From positions 1 through 11,289 of the forward strand of contig DASYSA010000598.1 of NCBI GenBank assembly GCA_036003885.1: a stretch of DNA of 11,289 bases, in the 5' to 3' direction. Source of the DNA: DASYSA01 sp036003885 (GTDB lineage Bacteria; Acidobacteriota; Blastocatellia; UBA7656). Both the position numbers and the translations under genes were made by a program. The notes beneath the pieces were generated by a model, which worked only from the letters and a program-made list of their open reading frames with translations, had not been told where the DNA came from and made no database searches. Below are positions 1-6,392 of this stretch, piece after piece; the first letter of the stretch is position 1, and each line of letters opens with the position of its first letter.

Positions 1-88
1 CGCCGAGTATCTGCCGGTCAAAGAAGTTCATCGCGTTTATCGCGAACAGAACTGTTAGAGCAAAGGCTGTTCTCCCTCGGTCAGTCAT
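1..88 (-). CDS. Partial second copy of the spinster-type MFS transporter (5' end only)
   Basis: Only the first 29 codons lie in the window; the gene runs off the left edge. Read from the ATG at 88 on the minus strand, the protein starts MTDRGRTAFALTVLFAINAM and continues NFFDRQILG, identical to the first 29 residues of the MFS gene at 254. The two DNA copies differ at three coding positions (5, 14 and 83, paired with 337, 328 and 259). All three are silent: Leu CTC/CTT, Arg CGG/CGT and Thr ACT/ACA. The same ribosome binding site AAAGGAG (positions 94-100, minus strand) precedes the ATG by five bases. The silent pattern suggests a real divergent paralogue under selection. The alternative is a fold-back artefact at a contig end, but that would normally give perfect identity. 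The role would be membrane transport of an unknown small molecule, as for the neighbour. Confidence 0.6.
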   Translation of the reverse strand, partial: MTDRGRTAFALTVLFAINAMNFFDRQILG

Positions 89-131
89 GCATGCTCCTTT
101 GGGGGAGGATCTTGGATTTAGGATCCAGGAT
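1..131. repeat. Inverted repeat, left arm (131 bp)
   Basis: The reverse complement of 1-131 matches 211-341 with four mismatches (pairs 5/337, 14/328, 83/259 and 126/216) and no gaps. Identity stops abruptly at the 131/211 boundary. The outer end of the repeat is cut by the window edge, so its true length is unknown. Confidence 0.95.
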
Positions 132-134
132 TTA
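107..134. repeat. Heptanucleotide tandem repeat, four units
   Basis: Four consecutive 7-mers read GGATCTT, GGATTTA, GGATCCA, GGATTTA (consensus GGATYYA). They sit between the ribosome binding site of the left MFS copy and the unique spacer. The repeat array marks the inner boundary of the inverted repeat. Confidence 0.8.
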
Positions 135-207
135 GCGGTAAGTTAGTACGGTCCAGGACTCAGCATGTAGGAAACGGCAGTGAGGAGCGGTGAGAGGCGT
201 CGGTGCC

Positions 208-235
208 ACCATCCTAGATCCTAAATCCAAGATCC
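208..235. repeat. Heptanucleotide tandem repeat, three units plus a degenerate one
   Basis: On the minus strand this reads GGATCTT, GGATTTA, GGATCTA, then GGATGGT, the last only half matching. It is the mirror of the array at 107-134 and lies just upstream of the MFS ribosome binding site (AAAGGAG, 242-248). The arrays match over three units and diverge in the fourth. Confidence 0.75.
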
Positions 236-341
236 TCCCCCAAAGGAGCATGCATGACAGACCGAGGGAGAACAGCCTTTGCTCTAACAGTTCTGTTCGC
301 GATAAACGCGATGAACTTCTTTGACCGTCAGATACTTGGCG
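211..341. repeat. Inverted repeat, right arm (131 bp)
   Basis: This is the partner of the arm at 1-131. It covers the heptad repeats, the ribosome binding site and the first 29 codons of the MFS gene. The 79-bp spacer (132-210) between the arms is unique sequence and should hold the control region of the two divergent copies. I see no convincing sigma-70 promoter in it. Confidence 0.95.
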
Positions 342-1804
342 CGGTGGCCGAGCCAATCCGGCGAGAGTGGGGCTTGAGCGACGGCGCAATGGGGGCCCTG
401 GGAACGGCGTTCACACTGCTCTATGCAGCGGTCGGAATCCCGCTTGGGCGGCTAACGGACAGGGCCACGCGCACGCGGATACTGGCGGCCGGCGTCTTCG
501 TCTGGAGCTTACTTACGGTCGGGTCGGGCCTGGCCAGGAACTACTGGCAGCTCTTCGCGATGAGGCTAGGAGTAGGAGTCGGCGAAGCTTCCTGCGCGCC
601 CGCGTCGGCCTCGCTCATCGGAGATCTCTTCCCTGCAACTAGACGGGCGAAGGCGCTGTCCGTCTTCATGATGGGGCTGCCGCTAGGCATCGCGCTGAGC
701 TTCGCAGTCAGCAGCCTTATAGCCCAGACGCACGGATGGCAATGGGCCTTCTACGTCGCGGGTATCCCGGGATTGATTTGTACCGTAGCGGCTCTCTTCG
801 TTCGCGAACCAAGGCGTGGCGGGACAGAGATCCACAACATCGGTGCTCGCCGGCGCGAGCATACCCCTAACCCGGCGGTTCAGATCCTGGTCTACCTGGC
901 AATTGGAGCTGTCCTGGTTCTTGGCATATATGAGTTGCTGCGATTGCTGAGCATCGACGCGGCCCGCCCAATCGCAGGAATAGCTTCTATTGTTGTGGCG
1001 GCCGTCTACTTCCGTTATCGACGCAAGATCCTGGAGGTGCTTCGCCCTTTTCTGCTTGTGCTGTCCATTCCGACCATGTGGTGGCTGATAGCTTCAGGTG
1101 CGCTGCACAACTTCAACATGTATGCTATTGGCTCCTTCTTATCTCCCTTTCTCATGCGGTTTCACGGCGCCTCCTTAAAGAACGCGGGTCTGATATCGAT
1201 GGTAGTTTACGGCCTCTCGGGTGCGCCGGGATTACTCGTAGGCGGCATAATAGGCGATGCGGTCATGAAGCGCAGACCTAATGGTCGCTTGCTGGTCGGA
1301 GCGCTCTTCCTTTTGGCGTCGGTCCCAATGACGTTCCTTGCCCTCGGCGTTGGCAAAGGGAATTTGACGCCATTTATGCTGTTGATGGGAATAGGAGTAG
1401 GATCCTCATACGCCTATTACTCGACGGTGTACTCGAGCATTCAAGACATCATCGAGCCGGCGTCTCGCGGCACCGCGATGGCGTTGTACTTCTTCGCTAT
1501 GTACGTGTTGGGCGCCTCGCTCGGACCGTTAGGGACGGGGCTTGCAAGCGATTACTTCACCGCGAATGCAGCGAGGGCGGCGGGGGTGATCGACTTGACT
1601 CGCGAGGCGCTTGAGCCCTTTCGGGCCGACGGACTGCGCCTCGCCATGTATATCATCCCGGTGCTTGGAGCCTTATTGACGCTGGTGTTGTTTGCAGCCT
1701 CGCGAACGGTAACCAGGGACATGGAGAAACTACAGCATTGGATGCGCGAATCAGCGAAAGAAGCGCCAAGCCCAGACGCCCCCGCGATCGCATCATCGAA
1801 GTGA
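254..1804 (+). CDS. MFS transporter, spinster-like family
   Basis: A 516-residue inner-membrane protein of the major facilitator superfamily (MFS_1), probably exporting or importing a small organic solute; the substrate cannot be read from sequence. Helix 1 carries FFDRQILG (residues 22-29), typical of the spinster-like subfamily. Motif A is GRLTDRATRTR (65-75) in the loop after helix 2, and motif B is RLGVGVGEA (104-112) in helix 4. The second half repeats a degenerate motif A around G334-D335. The linker between the two six-helix halves (about 190-262) is unusual because it holds two extra hydrophobic stretches (about 210-230 and 237-253), so 14 helices are possible. The ATG at 254 is supported by AAAGGAG five bases upstream. 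The first 88 bases and the leader are duplicated in inverted form at 1-131. Confidence 0.9.
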   Translation: MTDRGRTAFALTVLFAINAMNFFDRQILGAVAEPIRREWGLSDGAMGALGTAFTLLYAAVGIPLGRLTDRATRTRILAAGVFVWSLLTVGSGLARNYWQLFAMRLGVGVGEASCAPASASLIGDLFPATRRAKALSVFMMGLPLGIALSFAVSSLIAQTHGWQWAFYVAGIPGLICTVAALFVREPRRGGTEIHNIGARRREHTPNPAVQILVYLAIGAVLVLGIYELLRLLSIDAARPIAGIASIVVAAVYFRYRRKILEVLRPFLLVLSIPTMWWLIASGALHNFNMYAIGSFLSPFLMRFHGASLKNAGLISMVVYGLSGAPGLLVGGIIGDAVMKRRPNGRLLVGALFLLASVPMTFLALGVGKGNLTPFMLLMGIGVGSSYAYYSTVYSSIQDIIEPASRGTAMALYFFAMYVLGASLGPLGTGLASDYFTANAARAAGVIDLTREALEPFRADGLRLAMYIIPVLGALLTLVLFAASRTVTRDMEKLQHWMRESAKEAPSPDAPAIASSK

Positions 1805-1846
1805 AGCTCGATTCCTTCGCCCGTTTGCCCTCTCGCCTTCGAGACA

Positions 1847-1876
1847 GGTGCGCTCTCTCCCCGTTGAGAGTGCGCC
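1847..1876 (+). terminator. Candidate hairpin downstream of the MFS gene
   Basis: GGTGCGCTCTC (1847-1857) pairs with GAGAGTGCGCC (1866-1876) around an eight-base loop. The stem is eleven base pairs with two G-U pairs. It starts 43 bases after the MFS stop codon. No run of T follows, so intrinsic termination is uncertain. A second, smaller hairpin (TGCTCGA 1883-1889 with TCGAGCA 1895-1901) follows directly. Confidence 0.4.
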
Positions 1877-1950
1877 GATTCTTGCTCGAACTGCTCGAGC
1901 AGAGACCGCAACGCAGCGGGCGAGAGGTCTCGCGCGGCCGTGCTAAACTC

Positions 1951-1979
1951 TTGACCTTAAAGCGATTCTAATCTAACTT
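1951..1979 (+). promoter_or_regulatory. Weak candidate sigma-70 promoter for the TIGR02265-like gene
   Basis: TTGACC (1951-1956) matches five of six bases of a -35 box. With a 17-base gap, TAACTT (1974-1979) matches only three of six bases of a -10 box. The placement, about 55 bases before the ATG, is sensible, but the -10 is poor and the organism's promoter consensus is unknown. Confidence 0.2.
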
Positions 1980-2032
1980 CGTTACTCTGCCCCCTCGCTC
2001 CTCATTTGAATAAGGGTCTTTCGGGCTGATAA

Positions 2033-2605
2033 ATGAAACAAGAAGTACTAGGGGACAACGCAGCAGTCAAAGGTACGATGCTCAACGCCCACCTCTCATG
2101 GGCAAGGGAACAGATAGGCGAAGACCTGGGCTGCTTAAGGCCTCACCTTGACGCAGAGTCCCTTAAGTTCGTCGACTCGCAGGTCCTATCGATGTCGTGG
2201 GTTCCATTGCGTAGCCTGGTTACTATCGACAAGGCGATCGCCGCACTGGTTGGGGGCAAGCCTGACGAAGTTTTCAAGGAACTCGGCCGGCACTCGGCTG
2301 CGCGGAATCTGAGCGGAATCTACAAATCCTTCGTTTCAGACGAGCCGCACAGGTTCTTCAGCCAGATAGCGGTTCACAACGCATTTCAGAACTTCGGCAA
2401 GCCGTCATACGAAGAGATAAGCGAGCGATCCGGTCGAATCACACTGAGCCAGTATCTAGAGTACTCTCCGGTCTATTGTGCTAGTGCTATGGGGTTCTAC
2501 GAGGAAGCGCTTAAAGTCATGAAAGCTCCGGGACCGATCATAGTGACTGAGACCTCCTGTCAATGCGCCGGAGATCAGGCGTGTTCCTACGATCTGAAGT
2601 GGTAA
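2033..2605 (+). CDS. TIGR02265/DUF2378-like protein with C-terminal Cys-rich V4R-like motif
   Basis: A soluble 190-residue protein with no signal peptide or membrane helix. The N-terminal AVKGT...WAREQIGED (11-31), the central ELGRHSAARNLSGIY (83-97) and the C-terminal TSCQCAGDQACSYDLKW (174-190) resemble, from memory, the paralogous family expanded in Myxococcus (TIGR02265/DUF2378). The ending C-x-C-x2-G-x3-C-x-Y-x3-W (Cys176, Cys178, Cys184) is also reminiscent of V4R/XylR-N small-molecule-binding domains, so a sensory or ligand-binding role is plausible but unproven. The ATG at 2033 lacks a clear ribosome binding site. Met16 (ATG at 2078) has AAAGG four bases upstream, but the family-like VKG motif at 12-14 lies before it, so I keep 2033. 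The nearest gene downstream is convergent, so it is probably a single-gene unit. Confidence 0.7.
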   Translation: MKQEVLGDNAAVKGTMLNAHLSWAREQIGEDLGCLRPHLDAESLKFVDSQVLSMSWVPLRSLVTIDKAIAALVGGKPDEVFKELGRHSAARNLSGIYKSFVSDEPHRFFSQIAVHNAFQNFGKPSYEEISERSGRITLSQYLEYSPVYCASAMGFYEEALKVMKAPGPIIVTETSCQCAGDQACSYDLKW

Positions 2606-2723
2606 TTCATTCCGGTCTGCGTGAACTTCACAATCGGCGATCCGTCTAAAGATTCCATGTCCACGCCGCGCCTGACTCTTTAGCCCCGCCGAACGCAAGC
2701 CATAACACCAAACCACAAACTTC
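2606..2723. other. Convergent spacer between TIGR02265-like and VOC genes
   Basis: It holds an inverted repeat CTAAAGA (2646-2652) and TCTTTAG (2677-2683) with a 24-base loop, which could weakly serve transcripts from both sides. I see no other structure or reading frame that can be supported. Confidence 0.3.
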
Positions 2724-3098
2724 TTAGACGTGCTGACTGACAGACAGAACATTCCCGGCTGGATCCTTGAACCAGGCTACCTTATCACCATTCGGCGTCG
2801 TCCAGATCCCTCGCTCGTCCTGCCCGTTAAAGCCGTAATGCTGAAATTCGATGCCCCTTGTCAGCAGGTCAGCCACCGCTTCTTCTATGTCCGGCACTTC
2901 CCATCCCAGGACTGTGCCTTTCGCCGGCTTGAGATCCGGAGCTTCCCCGATCCGCACCCGCGTTCCATTTGATTCCACCACGAGCGCGAACGGATCCTCA
3001 CTGATAAATCGTAGCCCGAGGACCTCGACATAGTACGCCTTGGCCTTCGCGCGGTCTGAAACCTGAAGAAAAGCCACTATCTTTGCAGTGCTCAACAT
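2724..3098 (-). CDS. VOC-family (glyoxalase/bleomycin-resistance fold) protein
   Basis: A 124-residue single-domain cytoplasmic protein of the vicinal oxygen chelate superfamily. The first beta-alpha-beta module has the characteristic SDRAKAKAYYVEVLGLRF (14-31). The second has GWEVPDIEEAVADLLTRGIEF (65-85) and ends in WFKDPAGNVLSV (109-120). In metal-dependent members the last motif is usually DPxGNxxEL; here Ser119 stands where the Glu ligand is expected, so classical glyoxalase I chemistry is doubtful. Binding, sequestration or another VOC reaction is as likely. The length is normal for a one-domain subunit that dimerises. AAGGGGGA (3104-3111, minus strand) lies five bases before the ATG. 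The gene is divergent from the sulfatase and shares with it a 218-bp spacer rich in inverted repeats. Confidence 0.85.
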   Translation of the reverse strand: MLSTAKIVAFLQVSDRAKAKAYYVEVLGLRFISEDPFALVVESNGTRVRIGEAPDLKPAKGTVLGWEVPDIEEAVADLLTRGIEFQHYGFNGQDERGIWTTPNGDKVAWFKDPAGNVLSVSQHV

Positions 3099-3169
3099 TG
3101 TTGTCCCCCTTGTTTTGCCTCAAGTCAGGCAGCATTCTACGCATTGACCGTCCCCTTTGTCTTTCGATA

Positions 3170-3229
3170 TTGTGACAACAAATGTCGAGTGAGCGACAAA
3201 ACACTCTTGTCAATCCAACATTGGACAAG
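3170..3229. promoter_or_regulatory. Cluster of TTGT/ACAA inverted repeats between VOC gene and sulfatase
   Basis: Three small dyads are packed into 60 bases: TTGT-G-ACAA (3170-3178), TGTCG-N6-CGACA (3183-3198) and CTTGTC-N12-GACAAG (3206-3229). They share a (T)TGTC/GACA(A) half-site. They sit in the divergent spacer (3099-3316), where a regulator controlling one or both genes would bind. No factor is identified. The rest of the spacer shows no RNA gene or reading frame. Confidence 0.35.
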
Positions 3230-3306
3230 TCGGCAAGAAAATCTGGATTCTCGCCGCGTTACCGTTCGGCAGCAGGTGCTCTCGTGGTAGGGGATACCAG
3301 AGATAC

Positions 3307-3310
3307 GAGG
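3307..3310 (+). promoter_or_regulatory. Ribosome binding site fixing the GTG start of the sulfatase
   Basis: GAGG lies six bases before the GTG at 3317. The next in-frame ATG (3383) would cut away the charged start and most of the hydrophobic signal segment, so the GTG start is preferred. Confidence 0.7.
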
Positions 3311-3316
3311 TGAAAG

Positions 3317-4732
3317 GTGAGAGACCGCAAGTCAACTCTTTCTCTGACAGTGCTCCCGTTCGGGGTTCTCGCCCTGCTATCGATGAGTCCTTCAATCATT
3401 CTTGGTTCGCGAATGCCCAAGGTCATCAAGGACCGCAAACCAAATATCATCTTTGTTCTGGCCGACGATCTCGGATATGGCGATCTGAGTTGTTACGGGC
3501 AAAAGAGGTTCACGACTCCCAACATTGATGGGTTGGCGGCGGACGGCATGCGCTTTACTCAGGTCTATGCCGGCAGCACGGTTTGCGCTCCCTCACGATG
3601 TGCCCTGATGACTGGGTTGCATACCGGCCACACGCTGGTGCGAGGGAATAAACCTGGCGGGGGAATGCCTCTGCGTCCACAGGACCTCACAGTAGCGGAG
3701 ATGCTGAAGCAGGCAAACTACGTCACAGGCGGATTCGGCAAGTGGGGCCTTGGCGTGGAAGGCACGACCGGACACCCGAACAAGAAAGGCTTCGATGAAT
3801 GGTTTGGCTATCTGGATCAGACACATGCGCACTCCTACTATACTGACCACCTTTATAGGAATTCCGAGAAAGTTCTGCTGGATGGCAGGCAGTACAGCCA
3901 TGATCTGATCGTTGATGCCGCGTTTGAGTTTATCAGGAAGAACAAAGACAACCCCTTCTTTCTCTATTTATCACTAACCATCCCTCATGCGTCGCTCGAG
4001 GTCCCGGATGATTCTCTGAAGAAGTACCTGGGCAAGTATCCCGAGAAGCCATTTCCCGGTGGAGGAACGTATACGAAGCAGGAGAACCCGCGCGCTGCAT
4101 TCGCGGCGATGATCGACCGCTTCGACCAATCCGTGGGTCGAATGATGGCATTGCTAAAGGAACTCGGCCTCGATGAGACCACCATCGTGTTCTTCACGAG
4201 CGATAATGGTCCCCATCGCGAGGGTGGCGGTGACCCGGACTTCTTCAATAGTTCAGGACCGCTGCGGGGAATAAAGCGCGATCTATACGAGGGTGGGATT
4301 CGCGTGCCTATGATCGTGCGATGGCCGAAGAGGATAAGGGCAGGCACCGTCAGCAATCGCGTTTGGGCATTTTGGGACTTTCTGCCAACCGCCGCCGCGA
4401 TAGCCGGCGTGAACGCGCCGAAGAAGATCGATGGTATCTCTCTGCTCCCCACTTTACTTGGCAAACAACAGAGGGACCACGATTACTTGTATTGGGAGTT
4501 CTTTGAGAGAGGGTTCCAGCAGGCCTTAAGATTGAAGAACTGGAAGGCGGTTCGACTGGAAGCTGGCAAACCGGTGGAGCTGTACGATCTTGATGAAGAC
4601 ACGGGCGAGCGGAAGAATCTTGCAGCACAGCATCCAGACGTAGTCGCTCATCTTGAGAGGCTGCTGAAGGCTGTGCGGACCGACTCGGAAGGTTGGCCGC
4701 TGAAAGCGGATGAGGCGCACAAGAGTCACTAG
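3317..4732 (+). CDS. Exported type I sulfatase (arylsulfatase A-like)
   Basis: A 471-residue formylglycine-dependent sulfatase that hydrolyses a sulfate ester, probably on a glycan or aryl sugar. An N-terminal segment (basic start, hydrophobic 8-29) suggests export as a signal peptide or membrane anchor. Motifs appear in family order: metal-binding NIIFVLADDLGYGD (43-56, Asp50/Asp51), the formylglycine signature CAPSR (Cys90 to Arg94, followed by MTGLHTGH), FGKWGLG (140-146, Lys142), the active-site TIPHAS (His224), the metal-binding TSDNG (Asp296/Asn297), and GIKRDLYEGGIRVP (318-331, Lys320). All catalytic positions I can check are intact. Activity needs a formylglycine-generating enzyme or an anaerobic maturase, neither of which is in the window. 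The exact S1 subfamily and substrate cannot be told by eye. The start is GTG, with GAGG six bases upstream. Confidence 0.93.
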   Translation: MRDRKSTLSLTVLPFGVLALLSMSPSIILGSRMPKVIKDRKPNIIFVLADDLGYGDLSCYGQKRFTTPNIDGLAADGMRFTQVYAGSTVCAPSRCALMTGLHTGHTLVRGNKPGGGMPLRPQDLTVAEMLKQANYVTGGFGKWGLGVEGTTGHPNKKGFDEWFGYLDQTHAHSYYTDHLYRNSEKVLLDGRQYSHDLIVDAAFEFIRKNKDNPFFLYLSLTIPHASLEVPDDSLKKYLGKYPEKPFPGGGTYTKQENPRAAFAAMIDRFDQSVGRMMALLKELGLDETTIVFFTSDNGPHREGGGDPDFFNSSGPLRGIKRDLYEGGIRVPMIVRWPKRIRAGTVSNRVWAFWDFLPTAAAIAGVNAPKKIDGISLLPTLLGKQQRDHDYLYWEFFERGFQQALRLKNWKAVRLEAGKPVELYDLDEDTGERKNLAAQHPDVVAHLERLLKAVRTDSEGWPLKADEAHKSH

Positions 4733-4775
4733 CAGTCCAACGAAAGAACCTTCTTTATGAACCTGGCCGGGCCGG

Positions 4776-4804
4776 TTGAGTGGATCACCTTTACGACATC
4801 TATT
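4776..4804 (+). promoter_or_regulatory. Candidate sigma-70 promoter for the APC permease
   Basis: TTGAGT (4776-4781) and TCTATT (4799-4804), each matching four of six consensus bases, are separated by 17 bases and lie about 90 bases before the permease start. The rest of the spacer 4733-4890 shows nothing recognisable. Confidence 0.25.
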
Positions 4805-4879
4805 ACTTCGCACTAAAAGAGAGGCCGTTGCTGTTCGACTCCCACAACCAACGGGCTACTGACATCTCCATCCTCTAAC

Positions 4880-4883
4880 GGAG
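4880..4883 (+). promoter_or_regulatory. Ribosome binding site fixing the TTG start of the permease
   Basis: GGAG is seven bases before the TTG at 4891. The in-frame ATG at 4927 has no purine-rich site before it, so initiation at TTG is favoured. Confidence 0.6.
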
Positions 4884-4890
4884 CGCCAGG

Positions 4891-6273
4891 TTGATCACAC
4901 CATCAGTTAAGAACACTGTCGCCCTCATGCGTACGCTGCGAGGCAAGGACTACTTTACGCTGACCTTTGGCTCTATGGTCGGCGTCGGGTGGATGGTCGT
5001 AATAGACGACTGGCTCACTCGCGGCGGAGCAGTGGGCGCGATGCTCGGGTTTTTGATCGGCGGTGTGATTCTCTTCCCCATCGGGTACGTCTACGGCAAG
5101 CTCACCGCAGCGATGCCCGATGCCGGTAGCGAGGTCGCCTACACAGCCGCAGTCTTTCCGAAAGGCGTCAGCTTCGCCACCGGTTGGACGATGACGCTCG
5201 CATATCTGATCGTCTGTCCCTACGAAGCGGTAGCAATCGGCCGCGTCGGCTCATACGTCTTTCCGCAGATGAACAGGTTCGAGCTGTATCGAGCCGGCGG
5301 TTATCCGGTTTACCTTCCACATCTCTTAGCCGGTCTCGCCCTGACCGCCGTAATCGTATTCGTGAACTATCGCGGGGTTCAGGTGAGCGCCAGGTTTCAG
5401 AACCTGACAACGTTCGGACTGCTTGCGATATTTGTGGTGTTTGCGACTCTCGGGCTTCTGAAGGGCGATCCGGCCAACTTGAAACCTCCGTTCTCAGACG
5501 ACAGAGGCGCGCTCGGCGGGTTGATATCGACTTTGATGGTGCTTCAGATCGTGCCGTATTTCATGACTGGATTCGAAGCCGCGCCCAAATGCTCCGAGGA
5601 AGCTTCTACGGACTTTGCTCCCACGCACTTCACTCGAGTGATCTTTCTGGCGCTGGGCGTCGGCATCTTCTTCTACGTTGTAGTGATCGGAGTGGTCACG
5701 TTGATTCAGCCCTGGCAGACATTGACGAAGGAGCGATTTGCGACGGCCGTTGCCTTCGAGCGGGCATTCGGTTCCAGACTGCTGGTGCAGTTGATAATGC
5801 TCGCTGTGCTGTTGTCGCTGTTGAAAATATTCAACGGCAACTTCCTCACCACTACGCGGTTGTTATTTGCGATGGGACGACGTGACCTGCTGGAGGAACG
5901 CCTGGGGAGGGTGGACGACCGCTTCCGCACGCCTACCGTGGCTGTGATATTTGTTGGCTCGATCACGGCGCTCGCCTCCTTCTTAGGTCAGGCTGTGTTG
6001 GTTCCGATCTCAGAAGTGGGTTCCTTAGCCTCGGCAACGGGATGGCTGGCAACCTGTCTGGCGTTTCTCTTCGGAGCGGCGGGAGGAGGCTCACGGCGCG
6101 GGCGTGCGATCGCTTACTGCGGGGCAACGGTCGCGGGTCTTCTGATCGTGATGAAGCTGGTCCCCTTTGTTCCCGGTGGCTTCGGCCTTCAAGAATACCT
6201 CGCCCTGGGACTCTGGGCCGCCTCAGGACTGATCCTGTGGACGCGCCGCACTCGCACGCAGTTACCCTCCTGA
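4891..6273 (+). CDS. APC-superfamily amino acid/polyamine permease
   Basis: A 460-residue inner-membrane protein of the amino acid-polyamine-organocation superfamily (AA_permease_2 type), which imports or exchanges amino acids or amines. About 12 hydrophobic helices are visible. Helix 1 carries the broken-helix glycine motif GSMVGVGWM (27-35), which in APC transporters contacts the substrate backbone. Helix 2 ends in GYVYGKLTAAMPDAGSEVAY (65-84), matching the usual L-x-x-x-x-P-x-x-G(G/S) pattern. Helix 6 has YFMTGFEAAPKCSEE (223-237), the conserved F-x-G-F-E-x region. The cytoplasmic loop with FAMGRRDLLEERLGRV (326-341) is also family-typical. The start is TTG with GGAG seven bases upstream. 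It lies 158 bases after the sulfatase, so it is probably not cotranscribed from a tight operon. The substrate is unknown. Confidence 0.9.
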   Translation: MITPSVKNTVALMRTLRGKDYFTLTFGSMVGVGWMVVIDDWLTRGGAVGAMLGFLIGGVILFPIGYVYGKLTAAMPDAGSEVAYTAAVFPKGVSFATGWTMTLAYLIVCPYEAVAIGRVGSYVFPQMNRFELYRAGGYPVYLPHLLAGLALTAVIVFVNYRGVQVSARFQNLTTFGLLAIFVVFATLGLLKGDPANLKPPFSDDRGALGGLISTLMVLQIVPYFMTGFEAAPKCSEEASTDFAPTHFTRVIFLALGVGIFFYVVVIGVVTLIQPWQTLTKERFATAVAFERAFGSRLLVQLIMLAVLLSLLKIFNGNFLTTTRLLFAMGRRDLLEERLGRVDDRFRTPTVAVIFVGSITALASFLGQAVLVPISEVGSLASATGWLATCLAFLFGAAGGGSRRGRAIAYCGATVAGLLIVMKLVPFVPGGFGLQEYLALGLWAASGLILWTRRTRTQLPS

Positions 6274-6382
6274 GCGTTCATCGCGTCGTTCGTCTTTGCC
6301 ATCACAGCTACTGGCAATGACTACTCGCTTCCAACCTTTGGTCCACATTCGTCATCTAGGTTGCTGCGCGTGATTAGTGTGC

Positions 6383-6387
6383 AAGGA
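6383..6387 (+). promoter_or_regulatory. Ribosome binding site fixing the GTG start at 6393
   Basis: AAGGA is five bases before the GTG at 6393. The intervening ATG at 6388 opens only ATG AGG TGA, a two-codon frame that overlaps the GTG start, so it cannot be the gene start. Confidence 0.6.
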
Positions 6388-6392
6388 ATGAG

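Noticed and set aside
132..389. Minus-strand 85-residue frame across the inverted repeat spacer and MFS start
   Set aside because: It runs antisense through the real MFS start, has an arginine- and leucine-rich composition with no domain, and no ribosome binding site.
1738..1971. 77-residue plus-strand frame starting inside the MFS 3' end
   Set aside because: It is arginine-rich and domain-less, with most of its length in the spacer holding the hairpin; it looks like a shadow frame.
3985..4464. 159-residue minus-strand frame inside the sulfatase
   Set aside because: It is antisense to conserved sulfatase motifs and rich in Ser/Pro/Arg, with no recognisable domain.
4744..4757. AAAGAA-CC-TTCTTT inverted repeat after the sulfatase as a terminator
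   Set aside because: The stem is AT-rich with a two-base gap and no T-run; too weak to call.
5184..5885. 233-residue plus-strand frame inside the permease gene
   Set aside because: It is a +1-type shadow with very high Arg/Ser content; the permease frame has clear APC motifs and helices.
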